Part shown: positions 6,951 to 8,098 of the stretch, one piece after another | Numbering within the stretch: the stretch's first letter is position 1 | Layout: every line of letters begins with the position of its first letter | From: Parachlamydiaceae bacterium | GTDB lineage: Bacteria; Chlamydiota; Chlamydiia; Chlamydiales; Parachlamydiaceae | Length of the DNA: 8,098 bases | Assembly: GCA_013698165.1 (NCBI GenBank) | Contig: JACCVN010000209.1 | Coordinates: 1 to 8,098, forward strand | Direction: 5' to 3' | Program-made: the position numbers and the translations under genes | The notes under the pieces: generated by a model | The model's database searches: none | What the model was told of the DNA's origin: nothing | Seen by the model: the letters and a program-made list of their open reading frames with translations, nothing else

Positions 6951-7154
6951 TAATGGACAGAATGGGCGAACATGGACGAATATGGACACACATGGACGAA
7001 CATGGACACATATGTACGAACATGGACGACACGGACCCATATAGACAACGTTGACGCGGGTGAATTTCTTGTATTCACTACGTTTGCTCATACATTCAGT
7101 CCGCGTTAGTCTATATTCGTCCATATTCGTCCTGTCCATATTCATCCATTTCAC
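6951..7154. repeat. Block of degenerate decamer repeats with inverted counterpart (large imperfect palindrome)
   Basis: The whole space after the exporter stop is repetitive. The left side is a run of ten-base units (6953-7031). The right side (about 7109-7147) holds the reverse-complement units, such as TATTCGTCCATATTCGTCC. The inner arms also pair: TATAGACAACG (7040-7050) mirrors CGTTAGTCTATA (7104-7115), and GTGAAT (7060-7065) faces ATTCAC (7073-7078) around a seven-base loop. The region could fold into a branched stem of about 200 bases and may end exporter transcription. It has no U-tract of the classical kind and no credible gene. Confidence 0.7.
6953..7031 (+). repeat. Tandem array of about eight 10-bp units, consensus ATGGACGAAC/ATGGACACAY
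   Basis: Successive units begin at 6953 (nine bases), 6962, 6972, 6982, 6992, 7002, 7012 and 7022. Nearly every unit begins ATGGAC (exceptions ATGGGC at 6962 and ATGTAC at 7012), followed by GAAC, GAAT, ACAC, ACAT or GACA. A degraded ninth copy (CGGACCCAT) follows. The array begins two bases after the exporter stop codon. There are no spacers between units, so it is not a CRISPR. The ten-base period is close to one DNA turn, which would place each copy on the same face of the helix. Confidence 0.8.
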
Positions 7155-7167
7155 AATAATTCAAATA

Positions 7168-7176
7168 TGTTATAAT
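7168..7176 (+). promoter_or_regulatory. Extended -10 promoter for the 94-aa protein gene
   Basis: TGTTATAAT is a perfect TATAAT hexamer (7171-7176) preceded by the TGN extension. No good -35 is visible 16-18 bases upstream, but an extended -10 often needs none. Transcription would begin near 7183, leaving a leader of roughly 64 bases before the ATG at 7247. It lies directly after the repeat block, so the small gene is probably transcribed independently of the exporter. Confidence 0.6.
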
Positions 7177-7235
7177 ACAACATTAGATGCCATGTTACTT
7201 ATTTTTAATATTGGGCGCGTTTGGTGAATTAAACT

Positions 7236-7241
7236 GGGAGG
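7236..7241 (+). promoter_or_regulatory. Strong Shine-Dalgarno that fixes the start of the 94-aa protein at 7247
   Basis: GGGAGG lies five bases before ATG 7247-7249. An upstream in-frame ATG at 7187 has no binding site and sits only about four bases after the predicted transcription start, so it is unlikely to be used. Confidence 0.75.
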
Positions 7242-7246
7242 TCTAT

Positions 7247-7531
7247 ATGATAAATTGGATTACAATACTTTCATTTGCTGCTATTATAAGTGGGCCATTA
7301 AACATGTATAGTATTTCTGTTGATACTCATATAGAAGATCAAAGAGCAGCACAGCGGCAAATTGATAAGCAAAAAGTCGGTGATAAAATAAATGACCCAA
7401 AGAAACTCGATCAGCAACTCTTAGATAAACAGCTTAATCAAAAACGTAACGATAGTCGTTATTATCAAAAAATGGATGATGATAAACGCTACCAAAGAAT
7501 GCAAGACGACAAGCGCTATTACAATCGTTAA
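7247..7531 (+). CDS. Small exported or membrane-anchored protein with a charged repetitive tail
   Basis: This 94-aa protein has a hydrophobic N-terminus (about residues 3-18, beginning MINWITILSFAAIISG) that could be a signal peptide or a membrane anchor; there is no positive residue before it, which favours an anchor or an atypical signal. Residues 26-94 are very hydrophilic and rich in Asp, Lys, Arg, Gln and Tyr, probably helical. Two nine-residue repeats, YQKMDDDKR (73-81) and YQRMQDDKR (82-90), are followed by YYNR at the end. In the two copies four of the seven conserved codons differ only at the third base, which supports selection on the protein. It has its own consensus promoter and a strong binding site, suggesting good expression. 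I recognise no family. Periplasmic, surface or secreted roles are all open, including being a partner or cargo of the neighbouring exporter. Confidence 0.75.
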   Translation: MINWITILSFAAIISGPLNMYSISVDTHIEDQRAAQRQIDKQKVGDKINDPKKLDQQLLDKQLNQKRNDSRYYQKMDDDKRYQRMQDDKRYYNR

Positions 7532-7536
7532 AATTA

Positions 7537-7622
7537 TGTAGGCTGCTTTGCCTCGCAGCAGGAGTTAAGTTCAGAGAGACAATGTATGCTCCCGGACTCC
7601 TGCTGCGTCGCAGCAGCCTACA
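7537..7622. terminator. GC-rich long palindrome between convergent genes (likely terminator, REP-like)
   Basis: The left arm (7537-7565) and right arm (7596-7622) pair through TGTAGGCTGCT with AGCAGCCTACA (11 bp) and CGCAGCAGGAGT with ACTCCTGCTGCG (12 bp), separated by a small asymmetric internal loop and closed by a loop of about 30 bases. It lies between the stops of the small protein gene and ppiB. Reading leftward, the stem is followed by TAATTTTAA, a weak U-rich tail, so it best fits as a terminator for ppiB. On the plus strand no U-tract follows. The high GC content against an AT-rich background suggests a dispersed repeat family. Confidence 0.65.
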
Positions 7623-7623
7623 T

Positions 7624-7642
7624 CCTGCTGCCACGCAGCAGG
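7624..7642. terminator. Second hairpin next to the ppiB stop, sharing the GCAGCAGG word
   Basis: CCTGCTGC (7624-7631) and GCAGCAGG (7635-7642) form a perfect eight-base stem with loop CAC. It begins one base after the larger palindrome and ends seven bases before the ppiB stop. It reuses the CCTGCTG/CAGCAGG word of the larger palindrome, giving four copies in about 100 bases. On the plus strand it is followed by CATTTACTTATT, a poor U-tract, so termination of the small gene here is possible but not shown. Confidence 0.6.
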
Positions 7643-7649
7643 CATTTAC

Positions 7650-8098
7650 TTATTGTACAACAGTAGCTTTGATGATTTCTATTGGCTCAGCTGGCACATC
7701 GCTATGCATGCCTTGTGTGTTTGTTTTTACACCTTTAATTGCATCAATAACATCCATGCCCTCGACAACCTTAGCAAATACAGCGTAACCAAATTCGCTT
7801 GGTGTTTTTGCTTTAAAGTCCAGAAAGGTATTGTCTTTCACATTGATGAAAAATTGTGCTGTAGCACTATCGACATCGCCTGTACGCGCCATCGCTAGGG
7901 TTCCGCGTGTATTCTTTAAACCGTTAAAAGCTTCGTTTTTAATAGGAGCTTGAACTTTCTTTTGCGCCATGTCTTTGGTAAATCCACCACCTTGAATCAT
8001 AAATCCATCGATCACGCGATGAAAAATGGTCCCATTATAAAAACCGCTCTCTACATATTGCAGAAAGTTTTTGACAGTTTCAGGGGCTTTCTCGGCAT
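7650..8098 (-). CDS. ppiB: Cyclophilin-type peptidyl-prolyl isomerase, N-terminus beyond right edge
   Basis: Cyclophilins catalyse cis-trans isomerisation of Xaa-Pro bonds to help protein folding. 148 residues are visible, from AEKAPETVKNFLQYV at the edge to KATVVQ at the end; compared with E. coli PpiB (164 aa), about 15 N-terminal residues are missing. Core motifs are intact: IFHRVIDGFMIQGGGFT supplies the catalytic Arg, the Phe and the Gln, and NTRGTLAMARTGD with SATAQFFINV lines the pocket. The C-terminal GMHSDVPAEPIEII matches the bacterial PpiB form. The position of human Trp121 falls in NTFLDF and is not Trp, as usual in bacterial cyclophilins with weak cyclosporin binding. Location (cytosol or periplasm) cannot be told, because a signal peptide could lie outside the window. 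An internal GTG at 8015 is a Val codon, not the start. Confidence 0.95.
   Translation of the reverse strand, partial: AEKAPETVKNFLQYVESGFYNGTIFHRVIDGFMIQGGGFTKDMAQKKVQAPIKNEAFNGLKNTRGTLAMARTGDVDSATAQFFINVKDNTFLDFKAKTPSEFGYAVFAKVVEGMDVIDAIKGVKTNTQGMHSDVPAEPIEIIKATVVQ

Noticed and set aside
6948..7030. Frameshift or premature stop truncating the exporter ATPase
   Set aside because: The switch-histidine motif is already complete before the stop, and no frame downstream continues an ABC domain.
6953..7150. CRISPR array
   Set aside because: Units are ten bases, contiguous and degenerate, with no unique spacers and no cas genes.
6864..7154. Minus-strand 96-aa open frame across the decamer repeats
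   Set aside because: It is produced by the repeats and the antisense of the exporter end; the protein is low-complexity and there is no binding site.
7187..7246. Earlier ATG at 7187 as start of the small protein
   Set aside because: No ribosome binding site and almost on the transcription start; ATG 7247 has GGGAGG at ideal spacing.
7434..7788. Open frames on both strands over the GC-rich palindromes
   Set aside because: They span the hairpins and antisense of real genes, with no binding site or sensible protein.

Overview
The window looks like part of the chromosome of a Chlamydiae-phylum bacterium, most likely an amoeba-associated, Parachlamydia-like lineage. It is moderately AT-rich, gene-dense and Gram-negative, since it carries an LptD-type outer-membrane barrel gene. 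As I recall, the order maf / HEAT-repeat protein / LptD-like protein matches the CT349-CT350-CT351 neighbourhood of Chlamydia trachomatis. The taxonomic assignment is inference from gene content and order; no search was run.

Left part (1-5167, all minus strand). A tightly packed set reads right to left: a 106-aa protein of unknown function, Maf nucleotide pyrophosphatase, a secreted HEAT-repeat protein, and the LPS-assembly protein LptD. Spacings are 6 bases, a 19-base overlap and zero bases, so this is very probably one operon with translational coupling. After a 103-base gap a hydrophobic protein of unknown function starts and runs off the left edge. The HEAT protein and LptD both carry N-terminal export signals and may work together at the envelope.

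Divergent intergenic region (5168-5528). It holds a possible leader hairpin for the minus operon, a striking 27-bp inverted repeat (25 of 27 positions paired, 5293-5388), and a cluster of short palindromes just before the next gene.

Right part (5529-7531, plus strand). An ABC exporter half-transporter has a normal six-helix membrane domain but a very compact ATPase domain. It is followed by a roughly 200-base block of degenerate 10-bp tandem repeats with an inverted counterpart, then a consensus extended -10 promoter and a 94-aa exported or membrane-anchored protein with a charged, repetitive C-terminus. A GC-rich set of nested palindromes (7537-7642) separates it from the convergent ppiB cyclophilin gene, whose start lies just beyond the right edge.

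The left operon and ppiB are ordinary housekeeping genes. The accessory part is the exporter plus the small protein, bracketed by three unrelated palindromic repeat types. It reads like an insertion between conserved genes, and it is the best place to look for something undescribed.
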